Origin: Flavisolibacter amylovorans
Lineage (GTDB): Bacteria; Bacteroidota; Bacteroidia; Chitinophagales; Chitinophagaceae
Reading direction: 5' to 3'
DNA length: 64,000 bases
NCBI RefSeq assembly: GCF_039541815.1
Contig: NZ_BAABGY010000007.1
Location: 124,001 to 188,000, forward strand
Of the stretch, positions 1 to 8,581 are shown piece by piece. Position 1 is the stretch's first letter, and every line of letters starts with the position of its first letter. Both the position numbers and the translations under genes were made by a program. The notes below the pieces were generated by a model that worked only from the letters and a program-made list of their open reading frames with translations, made no database searches and was not told where the DNA came from.

Positions 1-245
1 GAAGAGCGCTGCTTCTCCCGGAGCGCCTTCGTCGGGTGCTCATGCATATCGATCACCTGGGGGGTGTGCACGAAGGTGTAGGCGCCGGCCGGGAGGTCGT
101 GCTCCGCGAGGAGGGGAGCTACCTGGGCCTCGTCGCCGAGCAGCAGCAGGTGCGCCTCCGGGCTTTGCGCGAGGTACTGCCGTACGCCTTTGACCGCTTC
201 GAGGGGGGCGAGGTCGCCACCCATTAAATCAATTCCGATCTTCAT
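1..245 (-). CDS. plsX: Phosphate acyltransferase PlsX, N-terminal part (cut by window edge)
   Basis: Reads leftward from an ATG at 245 and runs off the window after about 81 codons. The start MKIGIDLMGGDLAPLEAVKG matches the PlsX opening (hydrophobic strand, then D-x-MGGD-x-AP). PlsX makes acyl-phosphate from acyl-ACP for phosphatidic acid synthesis at the inner membrane face. The order yceD-rpmF-plsX just upstream is the classic arrangement and supports the call. Nothing is abnormal in the visible part; the C-terminal three quarters lie outside the window. Confidence 0.93.
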   Translation of the reverse strand, partial: MKIGIDLMGGDLAPLEAVKGVRQYLAQSPEAHLLLLGDEAQVAPLLAEHDLPAGAYTFVHTPQVIDMHEHPTKALREKQRS

Positions 246-317
246 GCAGCGCCAAAAATAAAAAATCCATGGTTCCACCGGTCAGTGGAACTATGGATGT
301 GTAAAAATGTTGCCCGC

Positions 318-506
318 TTACTTTTTGAAGCCTTCAACTACTACCTGGCCTTTGTACACCAGGTTGCCTTCGCTCACGTGGGCGCGGTGGCGCACGTGGA
401 TTTCGCCGGAGGTCTTATCGGTGGAAAGCGTGGGAGCGGAAGCCTTGTAGTGCGTGCGGCGCTTGGCGCTTCTCTGCTGCGAATGTCTGCGTTTAGGATT
501 AGGCAT
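318..506 (-). CDS. rpmF: 50S ribosomal protein L32
   Basis: A 62-residue basic protein beginning MPNPKRRHSQQRSAKRRTHY, the hallmark L32 N-terminus, with the C-terminal stretch HRAHVSEGNLVYKGQVVV. L32 is a small protein of the large ribosomal subunit. The usual paired CxxC zinc motif is not evident, so this looks like a zinc-independent form. It lies between the DUF177 gene upstream and plsX downstream on the same strand, the conserved yceD-rpmF-plsX order. Length is normal for the family. Confidence 0.95.
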   Translation of the reverse strand: MPNPKRRHSQQRSAKRRTHYKASAPTLSTDKTSGEIHVRHRAHVSEGNLVYKGQVVVEGFKK

Positions 507-602
507 AACTCGTTATTTTATATCTGTGTTATCGGTATCGTGAGTAACGGTGTGGTGTAAACGAATGTCTGCTTTCCACCGCTTCACGGGTTACTTGAAT
601 CT

Positions 603-1157
603 TTATTTGTTGTCGCCCTCGTCGAGGTCCTTGAATTTCTCCAGGCCTTTCCAGAGCGGGTTCTCCTTGTGGTCGTCGGGCCGCAGCTCGTTCAGGAGCT
701 TGCGGGCTTCGGCGCTGCAGTGCGGTCCGTCCATGTTCTCGAACTCGCAGGTCTTTTGCATCGGGATGCTCAGGTTGATGAATTCGTAGATCCAGCCCTT
801 CACATCCAGGTGGCTTTCGCCGCGCGAGATATAGTACACGTCCGGGTCTTCTTCCTGGTCGTTCATCAGCTCCGGCTCCTCCACCATTTTCACGGTGAGG
901 TTGAACTCGTCGAACAACTGGAAGGGGAGGTCCGCCGCACAGCGGTCGCAGTTGACCTCTGTCTTTCCGCCGACCTCGAAGCGCAGCCGCATAAAGCCGG
1001 TGTTCTTCTCCAGGAACAGTTTTACCTGGGCCTGCGTCGCGCGGAAATCCTGCGCCCCATACTCCTCAAAGAACGAATCATCGACCGCGTACTGGAACTC
1101 ATGGATCCCGGGCTTCAGTCCTACAAACGCTATTTCAAACTCCCGCCGGTGATGCAT
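603..1157 (-). CDS. YceD/DUF177 family protein
   Basis: 184 residues. Two cysteine pairs are visible, one as NCDRC near residue 75 and one as C-x(9)-C in the C-terminal half, typical of DUF177/YceD. The C-terminus ends in an acidic-basic tail (LEKFKDLDEGDNK). E. coli YceD is genetically linked to 23S rRNA accumulation, and the gene almost always precedes rpmF, as here. The start at 1157 is preferred because an in-frame TAA lies a few codons upstream. Confidence 0.88.
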   Translation of the reverse strand: MHHRREFEIAFVGLKPGIHEFQYAVDDSFFEEYGAQDFRATQAQVKLFLEKNTGFMRLRFEVGGKTEVNCDRCAADLPFQLFDEFNLTVKMVEEPELMNDQEEDPDVYYISRGESHLDVKGWIYEFINLSIPMQKTCEFENMDGPHCSAEARKLLNELRPDDHKENPLWKGLEKFKDLDEGDNK

Positions 1158-1259
1158 GCTCCGTATTTAAGTCTATGAAATTCGGAGCGCAAAGGTAAGG
1201 CAAAAAGGTCAAAATGGCATATTTTGCCCCAAGAATTTTAACGAATACGGTTCCTTTTC

Positions 1260-2351
1260 ATGCAGAAACACCCGCTCCGCGATCCCTGGCTGCTCCTTTT
1301 GGTTGGGCTGGTGCTGGCCTTCAAGATCTTCGCGGAAAGCCCCGCCCGGGTAGAGCAAATGTACAGCAACGGGATCTATCCGCCCTTCAGCCGTGCCCTC
1401 CGCGCCGTTCTTTCTCCCCTTCCGTTCTCTCTCGGCGACCTGCTGTATTTCGCCGCCGGCGCCCTAATCGCCTGGGGGCTGTTCCGGCTCTTCCGCAGCG
1501 CCTGGCGCCGGCAGTTGCGGTCCCGGCTCGGGTGGCCGCTCCTGGTGCGGGGGCTCAAAGGCGGGCTGATCGTCTACCTCGTGTTCCAGGCCTTCTGGGG
1601 GCTCAACTACAGCCGGGAGGGCATCGCCCGGCAGCTCGATCTGCTACCGGCGCGGGCAGATACCGCCCGCCTGGAGGCCCTGGCCGAGCTGCTGCAGGCG
1701 CGCCTCTGCACCTGGGGCGACCGGGTGGACTCGCTACGGCGCCTTCGCCTGGAGCACAACGACTCCCTGTTCGCCGGCACCATAGCGAGCTATCGGAACA
1801 CGGAAAGCCGCTTCCCTTTCCTGCGCTACCGCAACCCTTGCCTGAAGCCATCGCTCTATTCTGGTGTCGGCCACCTTTTTGGGTTCACCGGTTACTACAA
1901 CCCTTTCTCCGGCGAAGCCCAGGTCAATACCGCTGTTCCCGTGTTCCTCCGGCCCTTCGTGGCTTGTCATGAGGTGGCGCACCAGCTCGGCTATGGAAAG
2001 GAGAACGAGGCCAACTTCGTGGGTTTCCTGGCGGCGCGCCATTCTACCGATCCGGAGTTCCGCTATTCCGCCTACTATGAGATGTACCTCTATACGCTGC
2101 GCGAGCTCGCGGCCGCCGACCCTTTAAAGGCGGTCGCGCTGCGGCGTACGGCCCATCCGCAGGTGCGGAAAGACTACCGGGCCTACCTTGCCTACCTGCA
2201 TGCCCACCGCAACCGGATGGAGCCGCTCGTATCGCGGGTATACGACCAATACCTCAAAATGAACCAGCAGGCCCACGGCATTGAAACCTACGACGAGGTC
2301 GTGCTCTGGCTCCTGGCCTATATGAGAAAATACGGGGAAGCAGCCATTTAG
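1260..2351 (+). CDS. DUF3810 membrane metallopeptidase-like protein
   Basis: 363 residues. Three hydrophobic segments occupy the N-terminal third (around residues 10-25, 55-75 and 95-115), followed by a soluble domain. That domain carries CHEVAHQLGYGKENEANF, an HExxH zinc-protease signature with downstream glutamates. This layout and the phrase FWGLNYSREGIA identify DUF3810, common in Bacteroidota and some Firmicutes; no substrate is established. The catalytic domain probably faces the periplasm (inference). It reads away from the minus-strand yceD cluster; the short gap upstream is AT-rich and may hold divergent promoters. Confidence 0.85.
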   Translation: MQKHPLRDPWLLLLVGLVLAFKIFAESPARVEQMYSNGIYPPFSRALRAVLSPLPFSLGDLLYFAAGALIAWGLFRLFRSAWRRQLRSRLGWPLLVRGLKGGLIVYLVFQAFWGLNYSREGIARQLDLLPARADTARLEALAELLQARLCTWGDRVDSLRRLRLEHNDSLFAGTIASYRNTESRFPFLRYRNPCLKPSLYSGVGHLFGFTGYYNPFSGEAQVNTAVPVFLRPFVACHEVAHQLGYGKENEANFVGFLAARHSTDPEFRYSAYYEMYLYTLRELAAADPLKAVALRRTAHPQVRKDYRAYLAYLHAHRNRMEPLVSRVYDQYLKMNQQAHGIETYDEVVLWLLAYMRKYGEAAI

Positions 2352-2530
2352 GGAATGTGCTAATGGGTTAATATGCTCATATGCTAATAAGAAAATAAAG
2401 GGAAGATGTGCGGATGGGCTGTATGGAGAACACACCGCTGAATCTGTTTATGCCGGACACGAGATCAAAGATCCTACATCTGAGATCAAAGATCTGAGAT
2501 CCCAAATCTTCCTGGATCTTTACCGCCGTT
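2352..2530. repeat. Intergenic word-like short repeats
   Basis: No gene is seen. The first 45 bases are loose iterations of an 8-11 base word, such as GTGCTAATGGGTTAATATGC followed by CATATGCTAATAAG. A second set near 2460-2510 repeats GAGATCAAAGATC with drift. The same word families recur near 7226-7256, 7354-7422 and 60704-60756. The period is irregular, so this is neither CRISPR nor a clean tandem array. Confidence 0.6.
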
Positions 2531-2547
2531 TATTTGTTGAAGCAATT

Positions 2548-3021
2548 ATGAAAAACGGATGGAAGCTGCTGATCTCCCTCGTGGTGCCGCAGGCCGTGGC
2601 GGCGGCAGGTGCCTATTTTACGGTAACCGGTACCGGCAGCTGGTACCAGGAGATCCGGAGACCGTCCTGGAACCCGCCCAACTGGGTCTTCGGGCCCGTG
2701 TGGACCCTGCTGTATGTGCTCATGGGCATTTCCCTGTTCCTGGTTTGGAAGAACGCGCGCAATACTTCGCTGAAGCGCACCGGCATCCTGCTCTGGTCGG
2801 TACAGCTCTTTTTCAATTTCTGCTGGTCGCTGCTCTTCTTCCGGGCCCATATGATCGGCACGGCGCTGGTAGACCTCGCCCTCCTCTGGCTGTTCCTCCT
2901 CCTGACCATCTACGTTTTCTCGCGCATGCAAAAAACAGCCGCCTGGCTGCTCCTGCCCTACATCGCCTGGGTCACGTTTGCAGGCTTTCTCAATTACGCG
3001 ATCTACCTGATGAACCGCTAG
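2548..3021 (+). CDS. TspO/MBR family tryptophan-rich sensory protein
   Basis: 157 residues with five predicted membrane helices and the family landmarks in order: WYQEIRRPSWNPPNWVFGPV near residue 32, FNFCWSLLFF near residue 90, and PYIAWVTFAGFLNYAIY near the C-terminus. TspO proteins are membrane proteins that bind tetrapyrroles and hydrophobic ligands; the exact physiological role in bacteria is unsettled. Length and topology are normal. The gene stands alone, with a terminator about 90 bases past its stop. Confidence 0.93.
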   Translation: MKNGWKLLISLVVPQAVAAAGAYFTVTGTGSWYQEIRRPSWNPPNWVFGPVWTLLYVLMGISLFLVWKNARNTSLKRTGILLWSVQLFFNFCWSLLFFRAHMIGTALVDLALLWLFLLLTIYVFSRMQKTAAWLLLPYIAWVTFAGFLNYAIYLMNR

Positions 3022-3023
3022 CG

Positions 3024-3057
3024 CGGCCCGGCCCCCTGTCCCCGAAGGAGGAACTTT
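3024..3057 (+). repeat. Dispersed inverted-pair repeat, left copy A
   Basis: The sequence GGCCCCCTGTCCCCGAAGGA and the following GGAACTT reappear in inverted orientation at 3266-3297, flanking the tspO-dcd intergenic region. Related copies flank 8586-8905. See the finding on paired repeats. Confidence 0.6.
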
Positions 3058-3107
3058 GGTGGGACTTACCTTTCTTGTTTCGACCTTTTTTCGAAGTTGT
3101 ATCATAC

Positions 3108-3135
3108 GAAAGCCCCGACACAGTCGGGGGCTTTC
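3108..3135. terminator. Bidirectional intrinsic terminator
   Basis: GAAAGCCCCGAC then a short loop then GTCGGGGGCTTTC: a GC stem flanked by A and T runs so it can work on both strands. It sits between tspO (plus) and dcd (minus), which converge. A near-identical hairpin is at 8795-8821. Confidence 0.85.
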
Positions 3136-3139
3136 TACT

Positions 3140-3297
3140 TCAACGTATGCAAGGCTTGATGTTCAACGCTCAATGCTCACGGAGAATCCATTTGAATATT
3201 GAGCATTGAATGTTGATTATTATCCTTTTTAGGAATGACAACTAAGGTAGGGAAAGCCTCGGTCTAAGTTCCCCCTTTGGGCGACAGGGGGCCGGGG
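3140..3297. repeat. Intergenic inverted word repeats and inverted-pair repeat copy B
   Basis: Around 3160-3222, TGTTCAACGCTCAATGCTCA is answered by TGAATATTGAGCATTGAATG, giving an imperfect inverted repeat of word-like units. From 3266 the DNA is the reverse complement of copy A (3024-3057): AAGTTCCCCC through CAGGGGGCCGGGGC, ending at the dcd stop codon. No gene is seen in between. Confidence 0.55.
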
Positions 3298-3834
3298 CTA
3301 GAATTTATTCTTCCACATCATCGACTCCACCGGTTTGTCGCTCTGGTAGCTGTACTTGGCGTTTGCCTTTTTGTTGTATGCGATCTCGATCTCGCCGTCG
3401 ACGGGGAAGTAAATGAGCTGGCCCACCGGCATGCCGGCATACACGCGCACCGGCTGCTTCACGGAGATCTCGAGGGTCCAGTGGCCGCAGAAGCCTACGT
3501 CGCCCTTGCCGGCCGTGGCATGGATGTCGATGCCGAGGCGACCCGTGGATGATTTGCCCTCCAGGAAGGGCACGTGCGCATGGGTTTCGGTGTACTCCAT
3601 TGTGACGCCGAGGTAGAAGATATGCGGGTATAGCACGAAGCCTTCGTCGGGGATCTCGAAGCTTTCGATCTCGTTGTGGACCTTGGCGTCGAGGATATGG
3701 TTCTTGTAGGTGGCCAGTGTGCGCCCGAGGTGCACATCGTAGGAGTTGCTGCCCAGGCAGGCACGGTCGAAGGGGCGCACGAGGATCGTGCCTTTGTCGA
3801 TCTCTTCCAGGATACGTGTGTCGGACAGGATCAT
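3298..3834 (-). CDS. dcd: dCTP deaminase
   Basis: 178 residues, matching the family length. It starts MILSDTRILEEIDKG, then RPFDRACLGSNSYDVHLG, and carries the active-site block EGKSSTGRLGIDIHATAG with the catalytic glutamate. The enzyme deaminates dCTP to dUTP, feeding dTMP synthesis in the cytosol. No dUTPase half is fused, so it is probably the monofunctional form. It diverges from the phosphopantetheinyl transferase gene with only about 67 bases between starts. Its stop codon abuts repeat copy B. Confidence 0.95.
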   Translation of the reverse strand: MILSDTRILEEIDKGTILVRPFDRACLGSNSYDVHLGRTLATYKNHILDAKVHNEIESFEIPDEGFVLYPHIFYLGVTMEYTETHAHVPFLEGKSSTGRLGIDIHATAGKGDVGFCGHWTLEISVKQPVRVYAGMPVGQLIYFPVDGEIEIAYNKKANAKYSYQSDKPVESMMWKNKF

Positions 3835-3901
3835 GCGGCGCTGGTTTTTGGGGCGTAAGTTATGCGTACTTTGGTCGCCGCAAATAAACGAAACCTTCCG
3901 G

Positions 3902-4528
3902 ATGCCCCTCTTTTATCAACAGGCGGTGGATAACGACACGCAGCTTGCGGTATGGCACCTCACCGAGGACGAGGCCTTCTTCGACGTGCCCCTGCAGCGC
4001 GCCATCACCCACCCGCACAAGCGGCGGCAGCACCTCGCGGGCCGCTACCTGCTTCGCCTGCTCTGCCCGGAATTCCCGCTCGACCTGATCCGGATCGCCG
4101 ATACCCGCAAACCCTTTCTCGACGACGAGGCCTTCCACTTCTCGGTGTCGCATTGCGGCGACTATGCGGCGGCCATCGTGAGCCCCGTGCGCCGCGTGGG
4201 CATTGACATCGAGCTCCCCACCAACAAGGTGCAGCGCATCCGCCATAAATTCCTGTCGGAAGGGGAGGAGGCCCGTATTGCCGCCCCCGGGGATGTTTTA
4301 GCGCCCGTGCAGCTGGCTACCCTGGTCTGGAGCGCCAAGGAAGCGGCGTTCAAGTGGTACGGGAAAGGCAACGTGGATTTCCGCGCCGACATGCCGGTGC
4401 AGGCTTTGTCCCTAGACGCAGACGGTCACTTCACCGTAGGTCTCCGGTTTGGAAAGGAGCTGGAGCAGCCACTCATTGCACAGGGACGCCTTTTTGATGG
4501 GCTTTGCCTGAGCTTCATTGCGGACTGA
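3902..4528 (+). CDS. 4'-phosphopantetheinyl transferase (Sfp/AcpS superfamily)
   Basis: 208 residues from the ATG at 3902. An in-frame start 156 bases earlier would overlap dcd and adds sequence unlike the family. Motifs in order: FSVSHCGDYAA, then VGIDIELPT, then WSAKEAAFKWYGKG, the three landmarks of Sfp-type transferases; the aspartate and glutamates bind magnesium and CoA. The enzyme moves phosphopantetheine from CoA to a carrier protein serine. With no synthase nearby, it may be the general ACP-activating enzyme (inference). Confidence 0.92.
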   Translation: MPLFYQQAVDNDTQLAVWHLTEDEAFFDVPLQRAITHPHKRRQHLAGRYLLRLLCPEFPLDLIRIADTRKPFLDDEAFHFSVSHCGDYAAAIVSPVRRVGIDIELPTNKVQRIRHKFLSEGEEARIAAPGDVLAPVQLATLVWSAKEAAFKWYGKGNVDFRADMPVQALSLDADGHFTVGLRFGKELEQPLIAQGRLFDGLCLSFIAD

Positions 4529-4560
4529 CCGGATGGGCTTCATTTTTGCACAGCTGTGGT

Positions 4561-5820
4561 ATGACCTCCAGTCCACGCCTGCCGCTGATTGCACTGTTCC
4601 TGGCACTCTTGCTCGCTCCCGCCCGGGCGGAGGCCTATTCCGTGCTTACCCACCAGGCCATCATCGATGCGGTTTGGGAAAGCAGCATGCGTCCGTTGCT
4701 GCGGGCCCGGTTCCCGGATGCAGGCGCCGATGCCTGGAAGGAAGCGCGGGCAGCCGCCTACGGAGGGGCACTCACTCCCGACATCGGCTACTACCCGGGC
4801 GGCAGTAAATTGTTTACGAATCTCGTGCACTATACCCGGAGCGGCGACTTTGTGCAAGCCTTGCTCCGCGAAGCCCACAGCATCCAGGAATATGCGTTTG
4901 CGCTCGGGGTCCTTAGTCACTACCATGCTGACCGCTGGGGGCATGGCATCGGTACCAACCAATCCGTACCGATCGTTTACCCGAAACACCACCACGACCG
5001 CCGGAGTGTTACCTACGAAGAAGACCCGATCGCGCACCAGCGTGTCGAATTCGGCTTCGATGTGTTGCAAACCGCACGCGGCAACTATGCCTCCGAGGCG
5101 TACCACGATTTCATCGGCTTCCGGGTGGAAGACAGCCTGCTGGGGCGCGCCTTCAGAAGCACCTATGGACTCGAGCTGAAAGACGTGTACCCGCAGTTTG
5201 CCCGGTCGGTGAACACGCTTCGTTTTTGCGTGCGCAGTCTTTTCCCGCTCATCACCCGGGCCGCCTGGCAAAACCGGAAGCCGGAGATCCGCGCGGCCCG
5301 GCCCGGCGTTACGGCCCGCAGCTTTGCTTACCGGATGCGCCGCAAGGAATACCAGAAAGCCTTCGGCGGAAAAAAGGACCGTCCCGGGTTCGGTGTACGG
5401 ATGCTTGCCGGATTGATCTGGCTGTTGCCGAAGGTGGGCCCCCTAAAGCCGCTAAAGTTCCGCGTACCGGGGCGGGAAGCGGAAAAGCTGTTTGTAAAAA
5501 GCTTCGATACGGTGACGCATTTCCTCGGCAGGGATATGGCCGCCATCGTCCATTCCGGCCGCCCCTCGATACCGAATTACGACTTCGATACGGGCGAGCC
5601 GACAAAAAAAGGAGGCTATGCTCTCGCCGACGACACTTACAGAAGGCTCTTGCTCCGCCTGTACGACGATGGTTTCAAAGGACTCGACGGTCCCCTCCGG
5701 CAAAACATCCTGGATTTCTACGGGAAAGAAGCTCCGGCTTCCCAGCTCACTGATCGGGACGCCGCCCGCCTCGAAGCGGCGTTTCGGGCATTGCGGAACG
5801 CAGCGGTCACGCATAGGTGA
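4561..5820 (+). CDS. Secreted zinc-dependent phospholipase C-like protein
   Basis: 419 residues from the ATG at 4561, chosen because it gives a clear signal peptide (PRLPLIALFLALLLAPARAE). The mature start, YSVLTHQAIIDAVW, then DIGYYPGGSK and LGVLSHYHADRWGH match the zinc-dependent phospholipase C fold (Zn_dep_PLPC), in which His and Asp residues bind zinc. The C-terminal half is basic and not recognised. Its stop meets the stop of the DUF2130 gene tail to tail with no spacer. Activity on phospholipids is inferred from the fold only. Confidence 0.75.
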   Translation: MTSSPRLPLIALFLALLLAPARAEAYSVLTHQAIIDAVWESSMRPLLRARFPDAGADAWKEARAAAYGGALTPDIGYYPGGSKLFTNLVHYTRSGDFVQALLREAHSIQEYAFALGVLSHYHADRWGHGIGTNQSVPIVYPKHHHDRRSVTYEEDPIAHQRVEFGFDVLQTARGNYASEAYHDFIGFRVEDSLLGRAFRSTYGLELKDVYPQFARSVNTLRFCVRSLFPLITRAAWQNRKPEIRAARPGVTARSFAYRMRRKEYQKAFGGKKDRPGFGVRMLAGLIWLLPKVGPLKPLKFRVPGREAEKLFVKSFDTVTHFLGRDMAAIVHSGRPSIPNYDFDTGEPTKKGGYALADDTYRRLLLRLYDDGFKGLDGPLRQNILDFYGKEAPASQLTDRDAARLEAAFRALRNAAVTHR

Positions 5821-7164
5821 TCACTCTTCGAGGGCGGTGGCTTCCTCCGCATCATCCAGCAGCGGGATAGAGCCGATAGAGGCGCCTGCGATGCCTTTGA
5901 TGGAGCCGTACATGCCCGAGGTGCTGATCAGCACTTTCTCGAGCTGCTTCTCGCGCTCCTTCCACATCTTCTCCATCTGGATGCGCTCCCGGGAGATATT
6001 GTTCTTGAGCGACAGGAAGCCTTCAACGATCGTTTCGATCTGCTGGCGGAACTCGGTGCCGGTGAGGTAGCCGTAAAGAAGGTTCATCTTGTCGCCTTTG
6101 TTCTCTTCCGACTTCCGCGCCTCCGACACCCGCAGGATGGTGTGCCGCAGGGCGTTGGTCAGTGCGATCACCTCCGAGAAGGTGCAGATCCAGACGCCGT
6201 CGCGCTCACCGAAGCAGTGCATGTCCTTCGGGAACACCGAGGTCACCAGGATGGCCACGTCGGCCTGTTGGCCCCGCATATCGGTCTTCAGCTTGTCGAT
6301 CCACCCGTTGCTGAAGGCCTTGGTACGCTTGCTTTCGAAGATGATCTTGCCGCTTTCCTGGCCGAGGCGGTTCTGTACCGTAAGAATACAGTCGGCCCCC
6401 TCCACGCCTTTACCCACTTCGCTCACCGTGTCGGTCGGGAAGTGCTCGCGCAGGAGCGACTCGAGCAGCAGTTCCTGCACCTCGCCCTGGAGCTGCATCG
6501 ATCCCTGCTCGGCCTTCCGCTTCATCTCCTCGGCGAGCTTGCGCTGGTCTTCCAGCTTCTTCTCGAGCTCCTGGATCTTCAATGCATGCTCATTGTCCTT
6601 GATCTGGATGCGTTCCGCCTCGTCTTTACGGATCTGCTCGGCAAGCTCGTTGCGCGCGGCGAGCAATTTCTTCTGTAACTCTATCTCGAGCTCGGCTTCC
6701 TTGGTCTTCAACTGCTGCTCGCGCTGCAGGAACTCGAGCTCCTTGCGGCGCGCCTCCTTCAGCTTAGCCTCGTTCTCGGTAGCCGAATCCTGGAGCAGGC
6801 GAAGCTGGTTTTCAAAGTCCGCCGAGATCTTTTGCTTCAGCTGTTGCTGCAGCTCGCTCTCGATCCGTCGTTTTTCCGCAACGAACTCCTGCTCAATCTT
6901 CTGCTTTTCCGCCTTCATCGCCTCATCCAGTTTTTGCTTTTCGGCCTTCAGCTTCTCCTGGAAGATCTCGTTCTCACGCCGGCGCTTCTCCTCGAAGGAG
7001 CGCTGCTCATCTTCAAGTTTCTTCTTCTCGGCGGCAAGGGCAGCTACGTTCTTCTGCTGCTCTTTCTCATATTGGATCCTGATCCGCTGCTCGGCGTCGG
7101 CGGAAAGCACCTGGTCCACGTCGATCTTGGAGTTGCAGCTGGGACAGTTGATATGGGTAGGCAT
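5821..7164 (-). CDS. DUF2130 coiled-coil protein
   Basis: 447 residues. An N-terminal CPSC mini-zinc motif (residues 8-11) is followed by about 200 residues of highly charged heptad-rich coiled coil. A C-terminal globular domain then contains GKIIFESKRTKAFSNGWIDK, DVAILVTSVFPKDM and GVWIC, the DUF2130 core. That core resembles a restriction-endonuclease-like fold (E-x-K within FESKR), but no activity is established. Its last base adjoins the last base of the convergent phospholipase gene. Confidence 0.85.
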   Translation of the reverse strand: MPTHINCPSCNSKIDVDQVLSADAEQRIRIQYEKEQQKNVAALAAEKKKLEDEQRSFEEKRRRENEIFQEKLKAEKQKLDEAMKAEKQKIEQEFVAEKRRIESELQQQLKQKISADFENQLRLLQDSATENEAKLKEARRKELEFLQREQQLKTKEAELEIELQKKLLAARNELAEQIRKDEAERIQIKDNEHALKIQELEKKLEDQRKLAEEMKRKAEQGSMQLQGEVQELLLESLLREHFPTDTVSEVGKGVEGADCILTVQNRLGQESGKIIFESKRTKAFSNGWIDKLKTDMRGQQADVAILVTSVFPKDMHCFGERDGVWICTFSEVIALTNALRHTILRVSEARKSEENKGDKMNLLYGYLTGTEFRQQIETIVEGFLSLKNNISRERIQMEKMWKEREKQLEKVLISTSGMYGSIKGIAGASIGSIPLLDDAEEATALEE

Positions 7165-7431
7165 GAAGGGATGCGGTTTGCGGCAAAGTACGGAAGAAGA
7201 ACTAAGCTTTTTAGCAATGTGGATAAAATCGGCAATCGTGAATCGTCAATCGTGAAGGGGCCGTTCGCAACGATTTGTCCATTCGCTGTGTTGCGGACGC
7301 TCCGGCCTGTTTCCTGGCCAAAGCGTCGGGTCCACGTTATCGCATGAAATTCATCACCCCATTCCCCCATCATCCCATTCTCCCATTACCCCATCACCCG
7401 ATTACCCCATTAGCACATTACATTTGCCCCT
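7165..7431. repeat. Intergenic region with two word-repeat blocks
   Basis: 7226-7256 iterates GCAATCGTGAATCGTCAATC. 7354-7422 iterates CCCCATT/CCCATT words (for example CATCCCATTCTCCCATTACC). Read on the other strand, the second block gives GTGCTAATGGGGTAATCGGG, the same family as 2352-2395. No gene is seen. The block ends just before the HipA-like gene start at 7432 and so may lie in its 5' leader. Confidence 0.6.
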
Positions 7432-8220
7432 ATGTCGCTCACCCTGCGCACCATTCACGTTACCCGCTACGTTACGCCGCTGCGCGAGGGAGGTTCCCTG
7501 CCGGCGCTGGCCGAGGGTGACGACGACTTCCTCTACGTATTGAAATTCCGTGGTGCGGGACAGGGCGTGCGGGCCCTGATCGCAGAGCTGGTGGGTGGCG
7601 AAGTGGCCCGCCTCCTGGGCCTCCGGGTGCCCGAGCTCGTATTCGCCGAGGTGGACCCGGCCTTTGGCCGCACGGAGCCCGACGAGGAGATCCAGGACCT
7701 GCTGAAGGCAAGCGCAGGGCTTAACATGGGCCTTCACTATCTCTCCGGCTCCCTCACCTACGATCCCGCGGTAAACCCGGTCGGGGAGGAGGAAGCCTCG
7801 CGCATCGTCTGGCTCGACGCCCTGCTGATGAACGTGGACCGTACGGCGCGCAATACCAATATGCTGATGTGGCAAAAGGAGCTCTGGCTCATCGACCATG
7901 GTGCCGCTCTTTACTTCCACCACGCGGGCGCCGATTTCAGCGGACAGGCCTCGCGTCCGTTTACGCCCGTTAAAGACCATGTGCTGCTGCCCCAGGCGGC
8001 GCGGCTCGCGGAAGCCGACGCCGAAGGCCGCGCCCTGCTGACACCCGACCGTATTTCCGCGGTAACCGGCCTGCTCCCCGCCGAATGGCTGCAGGTGGCG
8101 TTCCCGGAAGAAGATCCCGAAACCATGCGGGCGGCCTATACCGCCTTCCTCAACGAGCGCATCGCTACCTCTTCTCACTTTGTAAACGAAGCCCTGCATG
8201 CCCGGAACGCTGCTTTATGA
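7432..8220 (+). CDS. HipA-like kinase domain protein
   Basis: 262 residues. Visible kinase-like landmarks: FLYVLKFRGAGQGVRALIAE (ATP lysine region), then WLDALLMNVDRTARNTNMLM, a catalytic loop with D and N, then LWLIDHGAALYFHH, the DFG-equivalent DHG. This is the stand-alone HipA-like (HipA_2) form. It lacks the N-terminal domain of the HipA toxin, and no HipB-like antitoxin precedes it. The next gene (DUF3037) overlaps it by 23 bases, a pairing I recall from many genomes. Kinase activity is plausible; the substrate is unknown. Confidence 0.82.
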   Translation: MSLTLRTIHVTRYVTPLREGGSLPALAEGDDDFLYVLKFRGAGQGVRALIAELVGGEVARLLGLRVPELVFAEVDPAFGRTEPDEEIQDLLKASAGLNMGLHYLSGSLTYDPAVNPVGEEEASRIVWLDALLMNVDRTARNTNMLMWQKELWLIDHGAALYFHHAGADFSGQASRPFTPVKDHVLLPQAARLAEADAEGRALLTPDRISAVTGLLPAEWLQVAFPEEDPETMRAAYTAFLNERIATSSHFVNEALHARNAAL

Positions 8221-8581
8221 ATACGCGGTGCTCCGTGCGGTACCACGGGTAGAACGTGAGGAATTCCTCAATGTGGGCGTGGTGCTGTATTGCCGCCAGC
8301 GGCGCTCGCTGGAAGTGCGCATTCACCTCGACGAGCGGCGCCTGCTGGCGCTGGCTCCCGCCGCCGATGCGGGGAACATAGGTGCCTTCCTCGATGCCTT
8401 CGCCCGCATCTGCCACGGGGAGCCAGGGGCCGGGCCGATTGCTGCCCTCGACGCCGCTTCCCGCTTTCGTTGGCTCACCGCCACCCGCAGCACGGTACTC
8501 CAATGCTCCAAAGTACACCCGGGCCTCTGCAACGACCCCGTAGAAACCCTGGACCGCCTGTACAGGGAACTTGTTTTGTGA
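8198..8581 (+). CDS. DUF3037 family protein
   Basis: 127 residues beginning LLYEYAVLRAVPRVEREEFL and continuing NVGVVLYCRQRRSLEVRIHL, the diagnostic N-terminal block of DUF3037. The start lies inside the end of the HipA-like gene, so the two are probably translationally coupled and act together. No catalytic motif is evident. The conserved partnership suggests a regulator or substrate-side partner of the kinase (inference). Confidence 0.83.
   Translation: MPGTLLYEYAVLRAVPRVEREEFLNVGVVLYCRQRRSLEVRIHLDERRLLALAPAADAGNIGAFLDAFARICHGEPGAGPIAALDAASRFRWLTATRSTVLQCSKVHPGLCNDPVETLDRLYRELVL

Noticed and set aside
1214..1972. 252-codon plus-strand ORF rich in Pro, Arg and Ala
   Set aside because: Shadow of the DUF3810 gene in another frame; GC-driven composition.
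6089..7255. Long plus-strand ORF of 388 codons, serine-rich
   Set aside because: Antisense shadow of the coiled-coil DUF2130 gene; low-complexity Ser/Cys composition without protein character.
7354..7422. CRISPR-like or tandem array
   Set aside because: Units are 8-11 bases, imperfect and without spacers; no cas gene is present.
7432..8581. HipBA toxin-antitoxin system
   Set aside because: No HipB-like HTH gene, and the HipA N-terminal domain is missing.
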